DNA from: Paenibacillus sp. CF384
Lineage (GTDB): Bacteria; Bacillota; Bacilli; Paenibacillales; Paenibacillaceae
Direction of reading: 5' to 3'
Length of the DNA stretch: 64,000 nt
Assembly (NCBI RefSeq): GCF_900106745.1
Contig: NZ_FNNV01000013.1
Coordinates: 124,001 to 188,000 of the forward strand
Shown here: positions 9,842-19,218 of the stretch, one piece after another
Layout: each line of letters opens with the position of its first letter
How positions within the stretch are numbered: the stretch's first letter is position 1
The notes under the pieces: model-generated
Database searches by the model: none
The model's input: only the letters and a program-made list of their open reading frames with translations
Told to the model about the DNA's origin: nothing
Program-made: the position numbers and the translations under genes

Positions 9842-9870
9842 TTGCATTTCTGAGCGATAGATGTTATTTT
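9842..9870 (+). promoter_or_regulatory. Weak candidate promoter for the speD leader
   Basis: TTGCAT (9842-9847), a 17-base spacer and TATTTT (9865-9870). Each box departs from consensus. The predicted start near 9877 would lie just before the structured leader, which is the main argument for it. Confidence 0.3.
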
Positions 9871-9889
9871 TATTTTCGTTGCAATGAAT

Positions 9890-10005
9890 AGGAACCAGGA
9901 TTCACTCAGGACATGGTAATGTTGCGAGAGGAAAGTCCCTCGGGCAGTGAATGACGTAGGTCCTAGCGGATGAAATTACAAAACATTTTATTCCTAGGAA
10001 GGGGG
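9890..10005 (+). ncRNA. Structured leader of speD, possible translational riboswitch
   Basis: The leader can form nested helices: AGGAACC (9890-9896) with GGTCCT (9959-9964, one bulge); ATTCACT (9900-9906) with AGTGAAT (9946-9952); and inside, either GGAC (9909-9912) with GTCC (9935-9938) or GAG/GG (9926-9931) with CCCTC (9937-9941). TCCTAG (9961-9966), which overlaps the closing helix, can instead pair with CTAGGA (9994-9999), which abuts and overlaps the speD ribosome-binding site GGAAGGGGG. The two states exclude each other. I recognise no known riboswitch class. The ligand, if any, is unknown; SAM, decarboxylated SAM or a polyamine would fit the gene. Confidence 0.5.
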
Positions 10006-10014
10006 AACCGAGAG

Positions 10015-10413
10015 ATGGAATACTCAACTTTCGGAAGACACGTTGCTGTTGACACTTGGGGTGTGGATTTTGACCTGCTCAACAACGCGGAATTTTTACA
10101 AGCCCAAATGGTAGAGGCTGCAGAAGCATGCGGCGCTACAGTACTCTCAGTTCAAGCGAAACAATTTGAGCCACAAGGCGCAACAGTGCTCGTACTGCTG
10201 TCAGAAAGTCATCTTTCCATTCACACGTATCCTGAGAGAGGCTTCGCTGCTCTTGATTGCTATACATGTGGAGAAACAGTCGATCCGCAATTGGCGATTG
10301 ACTACATGATGTCTGTTTTGAAACCAAAAGTAACACATGCTAAGAAGCTAGTTCGCGGTATGGGTGAATTGCAAGTCGTGGAAGCGGATATGAAGCAAGT
10401 TGAACTTGTGTAG
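10015..10413 (+). CDS. speD: S-adenosylmethionine decarboxylase proenzyme
   Basis: Makes decarboxylated SAM, the aminopropyl donor for spermidine synthesis. The proenzyme cleaves itself between Glu64 and Ser65 in LLSESHLSIHTYPE, and Ser65 becomes the pyruvoyl cofactor. His70 and Cys82/Cys85 in DCYTCGE are the conserved processing and catalytic region. Length 132 residues fits the class 1B bacterial enzyme. I chose ATG 10015 because GAAGGGGG (9998-10005) precedes it and homologues start near STFGRHV; an in-frame ATG at 9970 sits in the leader RNA and is rejected. A terminator follows, so speD is monocistronic. Confidence 0.93.
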   Translation: MEYSTFGRHVAVDTWGVDFDLLNNAEFLQAQMVEAAEACGATVLSVQAKQFEPQGATVLVLLSESHLSIHTYPERGFAALDCYTCGETVDPQLAIDYMMSVLKPKVTHAKKLVRGMGELQVVEADMKQVELV

Positions 10414-10435
10414 CATTTTCATATGACTAAAGAGG

Positions 10436-10463
10436 GACCATGGAGAAATCCATGGTCTTTTTT
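10436..10463 (+). terminator. Rho-independent terminator after speD
   Basis: GACCATGG / CCATGGTC perfect 8-bp stem with loop AGAAAT, followed by TTTTTT. Confidence 0.93.
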
Positions 10464-10532
10464 GATGCTATAAACCAAACCGCGCGTTTTCAAACAATTT
10501 TCATATTTGCAGGGGTACATCATGACTAACTG

Positions 10533-10541
10533 TGCTATACT
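10533..10541 (+). promoter_or_regulatory. Extended -10 promoter of the hem operon
   Basis: TGCTATACT: a TGn extension directly before TATACT, 42 bases upstream of the hemA start codon. No good -35 is found at 17-18 bases, as expected for extended -10 promoters. Confidence 0.55.
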
Positions 10542-10582
10542 AAATGATGAAAAAATGATTAGTGAAGGGCAGGTGAACGCGC

Positions 10583-11965
10583 ATGCACATTATAGTCGTC
10601 GGTCTTAATTACCGCACAGCACCGGTTGAAGTGAGGGAAGGTTTTACATTCTCCGAACGAGATCTGCCTGAGGCACTTGAGCAGTTGAAGCAAACGAAGA
10701 GCATTATGGAAGGTGTCATTGTTGCGACCTGTAACCGCACTGAATTGTATGCTGTTGTTGACCGTCCGACGTTGTGCGGACATTATATACGCAGTTTCAT
10801 GGAGAAATGGTTTAATACGCCGAGACAGCAGTTTACCTCGGATCTATATATGTATGAGGATGAGAAGGCGATCGACCATCTGTTCCGTGTCACTTGTGGA
10901 CTAGATTCTATGGTCATTGGCGAGACGCAGATTCTGGGTCAAGTCAAGAATGCATTCCTACTTGCGCAGCAGCAGAAAACTACAGGCACCTTGTTTAATA
11001 CGATCTTTAAACAAGCTGTAACGCTTGCGAAGAAGGCACATTCCGATACAGCTATCGGTGAAGCCGCGGTTTCAGTAAGTTACGCAGCCGTAGAGCTGGG
11101 TAAACGGATCTTCGGACAATTTAACGGCAAGACGGTCATGATCGTCGGCGCCGGCAAGATGAGCGAATTAACCGCTAAGCATTTGTACGCGAACGGCGTG
11201 GAACGGGTGTTTGTCGTCAATCGGACCTATGACCGTGCCGTGCAGCTGGCAGATAAATTTAACGGAACGCCGCTGTCCATGGCAGATGCGATTTCACGTT
11301 TGCATGAAGCGGATATCGTGATCAGCTCGACCGGTTCAGACGGCTATGTACTTGGTCGTGAGCAGGTTGCGGCAGCCATGCAGAAACGCAAATCCCGTCC
11401 ACTCTTTATGATTGATATTGCTGTGCCGCGTGATCTTGATCCTGCTATCGCATCGGTTAAGAACGTGTTCCTGTACGATATCGATGATCTGGAAGGCATC
11501 GTGGAGAGCAATATGGAGCAGCGCCGCACGGAGGCTGCCAAGATTGAAACGATGATTGCATCAGAGCTGGATGTGTACCGCGGATGGTACAAAACATTAG
11601 GCGTTGCACCGCTGATTCGCGCGCTGCAGGATAAAGCGACTGACATCCATGCGGAAACGATGGACAGCTTGGCGAACAAGCTTCCTGATTTAAGCGACCG
11701 CGAGCTTAAAGTCATCCACAAGCTGACGAAGAGCATCGTCAACCAAATGATGCATGATCCGATTCTGCGCATTAAAGAAATGGCAGGAGAGAAGCATGCT
11801 GACGAGGCAATGGACATGTTCGTGAAGCTATTCGCCTTGGAAGACACGCTTGAACAAACGAAGAACAACGCAGAGCAGCGTAATCCGGCTGGGATTAAAG
11901 AAGTCCCATCGAGCGGAGATACAACGCCGGTACTTAAAGGTACAATTGCGGCGATTACAACCTAG
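10583..11965 (+). CDS. hemA: Glutamyl-tRNA reductase
   Basis: First committed step of C5-pathway haem synthesis: reduces glutamyl-tRNA to glutamate-1-semialdehyde with NADPH. Of 460 residues, the N-terminal catalytic domain carries the nucleophile Cys50 in VATCNRTELY and the motif GLDSMVIGETQILGQ. An NADPH-binding Rossmann domain (IVGAGKM, near residue 190) follows, then a helical dimerisation domain. The C-terminus after about residue 425 is a variable polar tail. AGGTG precedes the ATG. It heads hemA-hemX-precorrin-2 dehydrogenase-hemC-cobA/hemD-hemB. Confidence 0.97.
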   Translation: MHIIVVGLNYRTAPVEVREGFTFSERDLPEALEQLKQTKSIMEGVIVATCNRTELYAVVDRPTLCGHYIRSFMEKWFNTPRQQFTSDLYMYEDEKAIDHLFRVTCGLDSMVIGETQILGQVKNAFLLAQQQKTTGTLFNTIFKQAVTLAKKAHSDTAIGEAAVSVSYAAVELGKRIFGQFNGKTVMIVGAGKMSELTAKHLYANGVERVFVVNRTYDRAVQLADKFNGTPLSMADAISRLHEADIVISSTGSDGYVLGREQVAAAMQKRKSRPLFMIDIAVPRDLDPAIASVKNVFLYDIDDLEGIVESNMEQRRTEAAKIETMIASELDVYRGWYKTLGVAPLIRALQDKATDIHAETMDSLANKLPDLSDRELKVIHKLTKSIVNQMMHDPILRIKEMAGEKHADEAMDMFVKLFALEDTLEQTKNNAEQRNPAGIKEVPSSGDTTPVLKGTIAAITT

Positions 11966-11994
11966 ACGCCTGCGAATAAGCGGGCGTTTAGGTT
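11959..11994 (+). other. 15-bp hairpin overlapping the hemA stop codon
   Basis: AACCTAGACGCCTGC (11959-11973) pairs along its whole length with GCGGGCGTTTAGGTT (11980-11994), counting two G-U pairs, around a GAATAA loop. The hemA stop codon lies in the left arm. No T-run follows, so it is unlikely to end transcription and may influence mRNA stability or the hemA:hemX ratio. Confidence 0.55.
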
Positions 11995-12031
11995 ACCAGA
12001 TAACTTGTTCAAAGTTTGCGGAGGCCACCCG

Positions 12032-12850
12032 ATGGTTACACAAAATTGGTTTTATGATGGAATGCTGTATATCTATGCCCTGAGCCTCCTGTTTTACTTC
12101 TCTGATTTCGTTGATCGGAATCGGCAAGCGAAACAAGTGGGGACAGGGCTGCTTATTTTCGTCTGGGTGCTGCAAACCGGCTTTATTGTGAATCGCATCA
12201 TCTCGCATCTGGACATGACCACCATCTCGTTGTTTGAATATTTGCTTGTCTTCTCTTGGCTGCTTATCACGGTTTCACTTGTGATGAGCCGTTTTTTTAG
12301 GATGGAGTTTATCGTCTTCTTCGTGAATGTAATCGGGTTCGCAGTACTGACCGTCAATTTGTTCGGTATCGGCTCCGGCGCATCCCTGGAGAGATGGGAA
12401 TTGGCGGAGAACATGCTGGTCGTTCATATCATTCTGATGATCCTGGCGTATGCGGCCCTGACAATCAGTGGTATTTTCTCAGGCATGTATATGTTTCTGT
12501 TTGCTCGTCTCAAAGGCAAGCAGTGGACCAAGAGCATGCAGAGAATGCCGAGTTTGGATGTGGCGGATCGCTTCATGTTCAGGGCTGCGCTGATCGGCAC
12601 GCCGCTGCTGACTTTATCGCTAGCAGTAGCTGTCACTTCGATTCTCATAGAAGGCCGCTATGGACTTTTGCTTGATTTAAAGGTTATTTCATCTTTTATA
12701 GCATTGTCGATCTACATCTGGAATTTGCTAGGGCATCGCTGGTTTGACGGCTCGGGCTGGAAGTTCGCACGGCTGAATTTGATCAGCTACGGCGTCATGC
12801 TGCTCAATGTATTGATGAATCAAGCGTCTAATTTTCACGGCTGGTCTTAA
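12032..12850 (+). CDS. hemX: HemX-like integral membrane protein (CcsA/cytochrome c assembly family)
   Basis: Polytopic membrane protein of 272 residues with about eight hydrophobic segments. In B. subtilis the protein from the same operon position, HemX, lowers the amount of HemA. The family relation is to CcsA-type cytochrome c assembly proteins, and a tryptophan-rich stretch is visible near the C-terminus (HRWFDGSGWKF). I start at ATG 12032 because GCGGAGG (12019-12025) precedes it; the open frame extends upstream only through a TTG. Its place directly after hemA supports the HemX assignment more strongly than sequence alone. Confidence 0.82.
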   Translation: MVTQNWFYDGMLYIYALSLLFYFSDFVDRNRQAKQVGTGLLIFVWVLQTGFIVNRIISHLDMTTISLFEYLLVFSWLLITVSLVMSRFFRMEFIVFFVNVIGFAVLTVNLFGIGSGASLERWELAENMLVVHIILMILAYAALTISGIFSGMYMFLFARLKGKQWTKSMQRMPSLDVADRFMFRAALIGTPLLTLSLAVAVTSILIEGRYGLLLDLKVISSFIALSIYIWNLLGHRWFDGSGWKFARLNLISYGVMLLNVLMNQASNFHGWS

Positions 12851-12864
12851 GGGGAGCCAAGGAG

Positions 12865-13542
12865 TTGGTTGCATTCGTGAAGACTTATTATCCCATGATG
12901 GTGAATCTTCAGGGTAAGCGCTGTGTCGTGGTTGGAGGCGGCTCTGTTGCCGAACGTAAAGTGCAAGGACTGCTGGATGGCGGAGCGAATCGGGTAGAAG
13001 TCATTGCACCTGCTGCTTCATCTGCGCTTCGAGAGCTTGCTGGTGCAGGGTCTATCCAGCTGGTGCAAAGGGAATACAGGGAAGGGGATCTCCAAGGAGT
13101 GATGCTTGTTATGGCTGCGACGAACAATCGCCAGGTGAATCATGAAATCGCAGTTTTAGGAGACCGACTCGGGATATTCGTCAATGTTGCCGATCTTGGC
13201 GAAGAAGGCAGCTTCGTTACACCATCAACTGTAAGACGCGGTGAATTGCTCTTAGCTGTCACGACAGGCGGGGCGAGCCCTGCTCTGGCTGCAATAATGA
13301 AGCGGCAGCTTGCAAGGCAATACAACGAATGCTTCGGGGATTACGTCGAAGGGCTTCGATTGCTGCGAGCGAGAGTGCTATCCGGCGTCATGAACCCGGA
13401 GCTTAGAACTACTCTATTGCGACTCGCGGCAGAAGAGGTTGCAGAGCAAGCAGAACGAAACGATGGATTAGTTACCTATACAGAGAATCAGATCGACGAA
13501 TGGATGAGCAGGCTGCTGCAAGCGGCTGAGAGGAGCAAATAA
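12865..13542 (+). CDS. Precorrin-2 dehydrogenase (siroheme synthase N-terminal domain)
   Basis: NAD-dependent oxidation of precorrin-2 to sirohydrochlorin, the Met8/CysG N-terminal activity. The Rossmann motif [12 protein letters not shown] lies near residues 22-33. The dimerisation segment contains [17 protein letters not shown]. About 225 residues, the size of the single-domain family. The start is uncertain: TTG 12865 follows AAGGGGAG at a good distance, while GTG 12877 follows AAGGAG. Together with the CobA part of the fusion 1 kb downstream it gives uroporphyrinogen III to sirohydrochlorin; no iron chelatase is visible here. Confidence 0.88.
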   Translation: MVAFVKTYYPMMVNLQGKRCVVVGGGSVAERKVQGLLDGGANRVEVIAPAASSALRELAGAGSIQLVQREYREGDLQGVMLVMAATNNRQVNHEIAVLGDRLGIFVNVADLGEEGSFVTPSTVRRGELLLAVTTGGASPALAAIMKRQLARQYNECFGDYVEGLRLLRARVLSGVMNPELRTTLLRLAAEEVAEQAERNDGLVTYTENQIDEWMSRLLQAAERSK

Positions 13543-13544
13543 TA

Positions 13545-14513
13545 ATGTCCCACAACTATGAACAACCCCGTGTCATTGTAGTCGGTACACGGCAGAGCGC
13601 CCTTGCTTTGACGCAAACCGGTCAAGTTATAGATCAGCTTAAAGCACTTAGTGAGCAGCATGGACTGCCGTATACGTTCGAGATTCGCAAAATCGTTACA
13701 AAAGGCGACCAGATTCTGGATGTAACCTTATCCAAGGTCGGCGGAAAAGGTCTGTTTGTGAAAGAGATCGAACAGGCTTTGTTTGATAAAGAGATTGATT
13801 TGGCTGTACATAGTATGAAAGATATGCCCTATGAGCTTCCGGAGGGACTGATGAATGGCGCGGTTCCGAAACGGGTTGACCCGAGGGATTGTATCATTAC
13901 CTCAAATGGTTATACGTTCTCGGATTTGCCTAAAGGGGCAAAGGTTGGGACAAGCAGCCTGCGTCGTTCAAGCCAGCTGAAGAACGCTCGACCGGATCTG
14001 CAGATCGAATCCATTCGTGGCAATATTGATTCCAGAATTAAGAAGCTGGAGAGCGAAGGATTCGACGCGATCGTTCTGGCGGCAGCCGGGCTTCACCGTA
14101 TGAGCTGGGAGGCCAAAATCTCTTCCTATCTGCCAGAAGATCTGTGCGTGCCTGCCGTCGGTCAAGGCGCTCTTGGCATCGAATGCAGAACGGATGATGC
14201 AGAGGTTCGTAACTTGCTGTCTCTTCTTAATGATCCGCTCACAGCACTTACCGTATCCGCTGAACGCAGTTTCCTCGGAGCTCTTAACGGTGGCTGTCAA
14301 ATTCCGATTGGCGCACATGCCACAATTGTGGAGACTGCTGAGAATGGTGAAACTTGTCTGCTCGAGCTGACAGGTATTGTCGGTTCACCAGACGGCGGTA
14401 TTTTGCTCAAAGAAACGTTACGTGGACATGATCCGATAGCATTGGGGTTACAAACCGCAGAAGCACTCAAAGCAAGAGGAGCAGATCGTATTTTAGCAGA
14501 AGTAAGGGGATGA
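13545..14513 (+). CDS. hemC: Porphobilinogen deaminase (hydroxymethylbilane synthase)
   Basis: Condenses four porphobilinogens into hydroxymethylbilane. The 322-residue protein starts [14 protein letters not shown] and shows KDMP, the arginine-rich GTSSLRR and IRGNIDSR segments that bind the growing chain, and Cys251 in NGGCQIPIG, which holds the dipyrromethane cofactor. The ATG follows GAGAGGAG and lies two bases after the preceding stop. Its stop overlaps the next start (ATGA), indicating translational coupling to cobA/hemD. Confidence 0.97.
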   Translation: MSHNYEQPRVIVVGTRQSALALTQTGQVIDQLKALSEQHGLPYTFEIRKIVTKGDQILDVTLSKVGGKGLFVKEIEQALFDKEIDLAVHSMKDMPYELPEGLMNGAVPKRVDPRDCIITSNGYTFSDLPKGAKVGTSSLRRSSQLKNARPDLQIESIRGNIDSRIKKLESEGFDAIVLAAAGLHRMSWEAKISSYLPEDLCVPAVGQGALGIECRTDDAEVRNLLSLLNDPLTALTVSAERSFLGALNGGCQIPIGAHATIVETAENGETCLLELTGIVGSPDGGILLKETLRGHDPIALGLQTAEALKARGADRILAEVRG

Positions 14514-16078
14514 ACGTTTTGCTGAAGGGGAAGAGCAAAGGGAAAGTCTACTTGGTTGGAGCCGGACCCGGCGATCCAAAGCTGATTACGCTGCGCGGAC
14601 AAGAATGCATCAGCAAATGCGATGTCGTTGTTTATGATCGCCTGGCCAGTCCGAGGCTGCTTCGGTATTTAAAGCCGGGGGCCGAGAAAGTATACGTCGG
14701 TAAGCTGCCGGATCGGCACACCATGAAACAAGAGGATATTAATCAGCTGCTTGTGGATCTGGCGCTCGAGGGCAAGATCGTAACCCGTCTGAAAGGCGGC
14801 GATCCGACCATCTTCGGACGAGTCGGTGAAGAAGCTGAGTTGTTATATAATAATGGCATCGAGTTTGAAATCGTGCCAGGCATCACCTCGGCCATCGCGG
14901 TACCGGCTTATGCGGGAATCCCTGTGACCCATCGTGATTTGGCGTCCTCCTTATCGATTATTACCGGGCATGAAAGTCCGGATAAGCTCGATCAATCCAT
15001 CCATTGGGATAAGGTTACCCTTGCTACGGGGACGCTTGTTTTCTTGATGGGCGTGGCGAAGATCGGCTATATAGCAGAACAGCTTATCAAGAATGGCAAG
15101 CCTGCAGATACTCCTGTTGCTCTGATTCGCTGGGGAACAAGGGTAGAGCAAAGAACCGTTACGGGCACGCTGGAAACGATTGAGGAAATCGTGAAAGCGG
15201 CCAACTTCCAGCCTCCGGCAGTCATTGTGGTCGGCGATGTGGTCAAGCAGCGAGAGAAGCTGCAGTGGTATGAACGCAAGCCGCTGTTCGGAACACGCGT
15301 ACTCATAACACGCGCTAGAGCGCAAAGCAGTGATTTGGCGGAACGGATCGAAGAGTTAGGCGGCGAGCCTTGCGAGTTTCCTGTCATTGAGACGCGTGAA
15401 CCTACGGAAACAGCTATCGTGGACTCGGTTCACAACGCACTGAATGAAGCAGAGCAATTCGACTGGATCATGTTTACGAGTGTGAACGGTGTAGACTATT
15501 TCTTCGACTGGTTAAGTAAGCTGCGCATCGATATCAGGCGGTTCCACAAGGCACGTATCGCCGCCGTTGGACCTAAGACAGCCGAAGCGCTGGAGAAACG
15601 CGGATTGTTCGTAGATGTGCTGCCTGTGAAGTTCCAAGCCGATGATTTATTGGATAGCTTATCGGAGCACTTAGTCGAAGGTCAGCGTGTACTGCTGCCT
15701 AGAGGTGACCTCGCGCGTGAAGTTCTTCCGCGAGAGCTGAAGGCGAAAGGGTTAACTCCTGTTGAAATCGATGTTTATGAAACGGTTCTGGCCGATAACC
15801 AGGACGAGGAGACGCTTGAGCTGCTTCAGAAACGAAGCGTTCATGTCATTACGTTTGCCAGCTCCTCTACCGTTACCAACTTGTTCGAAGTATTGCGCCG
15901 AATGGGGGTCGCTGATCCTCTTGAGCTGCTGCAAGGAATAGATATTGCCTGCATCGGCCCGGTAACAGCGAAGACGGCTGAAGAAGCCGGTCTGAAGGTT
16001 ACGATACAGCCGCAGGATGCAACCATTGACGGACTTATTGATGCCATAGCCGAGTCCCGGCTTGTGCATCGCAATTAA
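14510..16078 (+). CDS. Fusion of uroporphyrinogen-III C-methyltransferase (CobA) and uroporphyrinogen-III synthase (HemD)
   Basis: Two-domain protein of 522 residues. Residues about 12-250 are a SAM-dependent uroporphyrinogen III methyltransferase with [15 protein letters not shown], the loop GGDPTIFGR and [20 protein letters not shown]. Residues about 258-520 are the HemD fold that closes and inverts ring D of hydroxymethylbilane, starting [18 protein letters not shown]. One chain therefore makes uroporphyrinogen III and diverts it to precorrin-2 for siroheme or cobalamin. The ATG overlaps the hemC stop by ATGA. Fusions of this kind occur in several Firmicutes; B. subtilis has a separate HemD at this position. 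Confidence 0.93.
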   Translation: MNVLLKGKSKGKVYLVGAGPGDPKLITLRGQECISKCDVVVYDRLASPRLLRYLKPGAEKVYVGKLPDRHTMKQEDINQLLVDLALEGKIVTRLKGGDPTIFGRVGEEAELLYNNGIEFEIVPGITSAIAVPAYAGIPVTHRDLASSLSIITGHESPDKLDQSIHWDKVTLATGTLVFLMGVAKIGYIAEQLIKNGKPADTPVALIRWGTRVEQRTVTGTLETIEEIVKAANFQPPAVIVVGDVVKQREKLQWYERKPLFGTRVLITRARAQSSDLAERIEELGGEPCEFPVIETREPTETAIVDSVHNALNEAEQFDWIMFTSVNGVDYFFDWLSKLRIDIRRFHKARIAAVGPKTAEALEKRGLFVDVLPVKFQADDLLDSLSEHLVEGQRVLLPRGDLAREVLPRELKAKGLTPVEIDVYETVLADNQDEETLELLQKRSVHVITFASSSTVTNLFEVLRRMGVADPLELLQGIDIACIGPVTAKTAEEAGLKVTIQPQDATIDGLIDAIAESRLVHRN

Positions 16079-16096
16079 GAAGGAGGTTTTCCCATT

Positions 16097-17095
16097 ATGG
16101 CATTTCCAATTACAAGAAACCGCAGACTTCGCTCATCAGGCGCACTGCGTTCGCTGGTGCGCGAAACGCATTTGTCGGTAGACGACTTCATATATCCGTT
16201 ATTTGTTACACATGGTACAGGCGTGAAGGAAGAGATTTCTTCGATGCCGGGCGTTTATCATCTTTCCCTTGACCTGCTCCGCCAGGAAGTGGCTGCGGTC
16301 GTTGAATCAGGCGTCAAAGCCGTGCTGCTCTTCGGCGTTCCGGATTCGAAAGATGCTGTCGGTTCCTCCGCGTACGATCCGAACGGGATCGTTCAACAGG
16401 CAACCAGAGCCATTAAAGAATGGGCACCGCAGCTGTTGGTTGTAGCTGATACGTGTTTGTGCCAATTTACGGACCATGGCCATTGCGGCATGATTCATCA
16501 TGATACGCATACAGGCAATGCTTTTATCGACAATGATTCTTCGCTGGAGTTGTTAGTGAAAACAGCCGTGTCCCAAGCACAAGCAGGTGCAGATATTATC
16601 GCGCCATCCAACATGATGGACGGATTTGTGGGAGCGATTCGCGAAGGATTGGATGCGGCGGGCTACGATATGGTGCCGATTATGTCCTACTCGGTGAAAT
16701 ATGCTTCGGCTTTCTACGGACCGTTCCGTGAAGCTGCTCATTCCACGCCGCAATTCGGTGACCGCAAGACGTATCAAATGGACCCGGCAAACGCGCGTGA
16801 AGCGCTGCGCGAGGCGGAGGCGGACATTATCGAAGGAGCAGACTTCCTTATGGTGAAGCCTGCGCTTGCTTATATGGATGTCATTCGGATGTTGAAAGAG
16901 ACTTTCGACCTGCCGGTTGCGGCGTACAACGTGAGTGCGGAATATTCCATGGTAAAAGCGGCTGCGGCGAACGGTTGGATCGATGAGCGTGCGGTTGTTC
17001 TGGAGACTTTGACAGGGATGAAGCGCGCAGGTGCGGATCTGATCATTACGTATCATGCTTTGGATGCAGCACGCTGGCTGCGAGGCGAAGCGTAA
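16097..17095 (+). CDS. hemB: Porphobilinogen synthase (delta-aminolevulinic acid dehydratase)
   Basis: Condenses two 5-aminolevulinates into porphobilinogen. Of 332 residues, the Schiff-base lysines are Lys201 in [13 protein letters not shown] and Lys254 in LMVKPALAY. The active-site cysteines of the zinc-dependent type are present: Cys120, Cys122 and Cys130 in [24 protein letters not shown] precedes the ATG strongly. It is the last forward gene of the hemA operon; the next gene is antisense and hemL resumes 0.8 kb downstream. Confidence 0.97.
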   Translation: MAFPITRNRRLRSSGALRSLVRETHLSVDDFIYPLFVTHGTGVKEEISSMPGVYHLSLDLLRQEVAAVVESGVKAVLLFGVPDSKDAVGSSAYDPNGIVQQATRAIKEWAPQLLVVADTCLCQFTDHGHCGMIHHDTHTGNAFIDNDSSLELLVKTAVSQAQAGADIIAPSNMMDGFVGAIREGLDAAGYDMVPIMSYSVKYASAFYGPFREAAHSTPQFGDRKTYQMDPANAREALREAEADIIEGADFLMVKPALAYMDVIRMLKETFDLPVAAYNVSAEYSMVKAAAANGWIDERAVVLETLTGMKRAGADLIITYHALDAARWLRGEA

Positions 17096-17106
17096 GAGCA
17101 GGCAAA

Positions 17107-17137
17107 TAAAAAACCTGGACGGTGTTAACCGTTCAGG
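17107..17137 (-). terminator. Terminator of the Crp-family gene, overlapping its stop codon
   Basis: Read on the minus strand: CCTGaACGGT / ACCGTcCAGG with loop TAAC, followed by TTTTTTATTT. The stop codon of the regulator is in the loop. The arms may also help end hemB transcripts arriving from the other side. Confidence 0.82.
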
Positions 17138-17787
17138 CGGGCTAAATCGAGCTTATATTCGTTTAAGCCAAACGTGAGGATCTGGCGATCTTCAAGATCC
17201 CTCAACACTTGGGAGAGCGCCTGCTTGGCCACGCCGGCCATCTGAGCGAGTTCATCGTAGTTGAGCGGCATCTTAATGGTGATGATGTTACCGGCACGTG
17301 AGCCATGCCGATTCGCAAGCAGAATGACATTCTTCAGCACGCGAGTCCGCGAATCCACAAAGGTAAGATCGTAGACATGCTGATTGGTATCACGCAGTCT
17401 GCGGCATAGCTCCGTCATAATATGGCGCGTAATCTCGAACTGCTCGCGAAGCAGGGCATGAAAGTCATTGGCGGAGATCACAAGCAGTGTCGAGCCTTCC
17501 AGCGTCTGGGCAGATGCCGAGCGTGGACGTCCGTCGAGTAATGACAGCTCTCCGAAGCTTTCTCCGGCCTGAATCAGCGACAATACTTTCTCATCGCCGG
17601 ACGAACTGCGGGTATAAATTTTAATGGAGCCTTTCAGCAAAATATAAAAGGCTGCTCCGTGGTCATTCTCTTGAAAGAGCACTGTCCCGGGCGTGAACGT
17701 TTGCGTTCGAGCAATCGACTGTATACGCTGAAGCTGTTCTACGTTTAAATTTTCAAACAGCTTTACTTTCTTAAGCAATTCAATCAC
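17125..17787 (-). CDS. Crp/Fnr family transcriptional regulator
   Basis: DNA-binding regulator of 220 residues. Residues about 1-120 form a cyclic-nucleotide-type beta-roll with the phosphate-binding-cassette pattern SFGELSLLDGRPRSASA, close to the cAMP-binding signature. Residues about 145-215 form the winged helix, with recognition region YDELAQMAGVAKQALSQVLRDLED. There is no cysteine cluster for an Fnr iron-sulphur centre. The start is GTG, preceded by GGGAGAGG. It lies antisense between hemB and hemL, sharing the upstream region with hemL. The effector and targets are unknown. Confidence 0.88.
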   Translation of the reverse strand: MIELLKKVKLFENLNVEQLQRIQSIARTQTFTPGTVLFQENDHGAAFYILLKGSIKIYTRSSSGDEKVLSLIQAGESFGELSLLDGRPRSASAQTLEGSTLLVISANDFHALLREQFEITRHIMTELCRRLRDTNQHVYDLTFVDSRTRVLKNVILLANRHGSRAGNIITIKMPLNYDELAQMAGVAKQALSQVLRDLEDRQILTFGLNEYKLDLARLNG

Positions 17788-17819
17788 TTATGATCAGCCT
17801 CTCCCTCTGAACTGCACAA

Positions 17820-17832
17820 CAGGTACAACCTG
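17820..17832. promoter_or_regulatory. Short palindrome between the Crp-type gene and hemL
   Basis: CAGGT-ACA-ACCTG, a perfect 5-3-5 inverted repeat in the 100-base divergent region. It is shorter than a classical Crp or Fnr box (TGTGA or TTGAT half sites), so an operator role is a guess. Confidence 0.3.
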
Positions 17833-17889
17833 ATAATCTCCTAGCAGTTTACCATACGAAAGTCACTATTTAACAGGCAGGTGCGAGAA

Positions 17890-19191
17890 ATGAGCGAAAA
17901 AAATCATAAAAGAGCGGATGAACGTTCCAAAGAAGCTTTTGCACGCGCGAAAAAAGTCATTCCAGGCGGCGTGAACTCTCCGGTTCGGGCCTTCAAGTCC
18001 GTCGGCTTAAATCCGGTCTACATGGACCGTGGCGAAGGCTACAAAGTCTATGATATCGACGGGAACAGCTATATCGATTACGTGGCATCCTGGGGTCCGC
18101 TAATTATGGGTCATGCCCACCCGGAGGTCATCGAGGCCATTAAGAAAACGGCTGAGAAAGGCACCAGCTTTGGCGCCCCGACCGAAATCGAGACGTTAAT
18201 GGCGGAGCTCGTGTGCGAGCGCGTGCCATCCGTAGAGATCGTACGTATGGTCAATTCCGGCACAGAAGCGACCATGAGTGCGCTTCGCTTGGCTCGCGGT
18301 TATACAAAACGCAGCAAGATCCTGAAATTCGAAGGCTCCTATCACGGCCATGCCGACAGCTTGCTTATCAAAGCAGGATCAGGCGTAGCGACGCTTGGCT
18401 TGCCTGACAGCCCCGGCGTACCAGATAGCGTAGCTTCTCATACGATAACGGTGCCTTACAACGACCTGGATTCAGTGAAACTGGCATTCGAAAGCTTCGG
18501 CGAAGAGATTGCTTGCATCATCGTTGAGCCCGTTGCCGGCAATATGGGCGTCGTTCCTCCGCTTCCCGGCTTCCTGCAAGGGCTGCGCGAGGTTACGGAG
18601 CAGTACGGAAGCCTGCTGATCTTCGACGAGGTGATGACCGGTTTCCGTGTTCACATGAACTGTGCACAAGGGTTATATGGCATAACGCCGGATCTCACTT
18701 GCCTTGGCAAAGTCATCGGTGGAGGCTTGCCGGTAGGCGCGTACGGCGGTAAACGCGAGATTATGGAAATGATGGCGCCAAGCGGCCCGATCTATCAAGC
18801 AGGCACGCTCTCCGGCAATCCGCTTGCGATGGCGGCGGGCTTCACGACGCTTAGCCTGCTGACTCCGCAAACCTATGAGCACATGGAGCGGATGGCGGTT
18901 CGTTTGCAGCGCGGCTTTGAAGCCAACGCAGCGAAGCATGGTATTCCTAGCACAATTAATCGCGTCGGATCGATGGTTTGTCCGTTCTTTACAGAGCAGC
19001 ATGTCATCAATTACGATACGGCCAAGACTTCTGACTTGGAGCGCTTTAAAGTTTATTTTGCAGCGATGCTCGATCTTGGCATCAGCATTGCACCTTCGCA
19101 GTTCGAAGGGATGTTCGTCTCCGGCATTCACGATGAAGCCGCCATTGATGCGACCATTGCGGCGCATGATGAGGCGTTTCGTCGCTTGTAA
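17890..19191 (+). CDS. hemL: Glutamate-1-semialdehyde 2,1-aminomutase
   Basis: PLP enzyme that converts glutamate-1-semialdehyde to 5-aminolevulinate, the step after HemA. From ATG 17890 it has 433 residues. PLP binds Lys274 in [16 protein letters not shown]; the substrate loop is SNPLAMAAG-like ([12 protein letters not shown]), and [17 protein letters not shown] is typical of the subgroup. GCAGGTG precedes the ATG by 7 bases; an in-frame GTG at 17881 overlaps that site and is less likely. It completes the operon's route from glutamyl-tRNA to uroporphyrinogen III. Confidence 0.95.
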   Translation: MSEKNHKRADERSKEAFARAKKVIPGGVNSPVRAFKSVGLNPVYMDRGEGYKVYDIDGNSYIDYVASWGPLIMGHAHPEVIEAIKKTAEKGTSFGAPTEIETLMAELVCERVPSVEIVRMVNSGTEATMSALRLARGYTKRSKILKFEGSYHGHADSLLIKAGSGVATLGLPDSPGVPDSVASHTITVPYNDLDSVKLAFESFGEEIACIIVEPVAGNMGVVPPLPGFLQGLREVTEQYGSLLIFDEVMTGFRVHMNCAQGLYGITPDLTCLGKVIGGGLPVGAYGGKREIMEMMAPSGPIYQAGTLSGNPLAMAAGFTTLSLLTPQTYEHMERMAVRLQRGFEANAAKHGIPSTINRVGSMVCPFFTEQHVINYDTAKTSDLERFKVYFAAMLDLGISIAPSQFEGMFVSGIHDEAAIDATIAAHDEAFRRL

Positions 19192-19218
19192 TAAGCGTAT
19201 TGTAGGAGCTGAGCTATA

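Noticed and set aside
9926-9941. GAGGAAAGTCC-like string resembling an RNase P RNA core
   Set aside because: The rest of RNase P RNA (about 400 bases with its other conserved regions) is absent; the resemblance covers only about ten bases.
9970-10014. In-frame ATG 45 bases upstream of the speD start
   Set aside because: It lies at the 3' edge of the leader structure, has no ribosome-binding site, and would add 15 residues not typical of SpeD.
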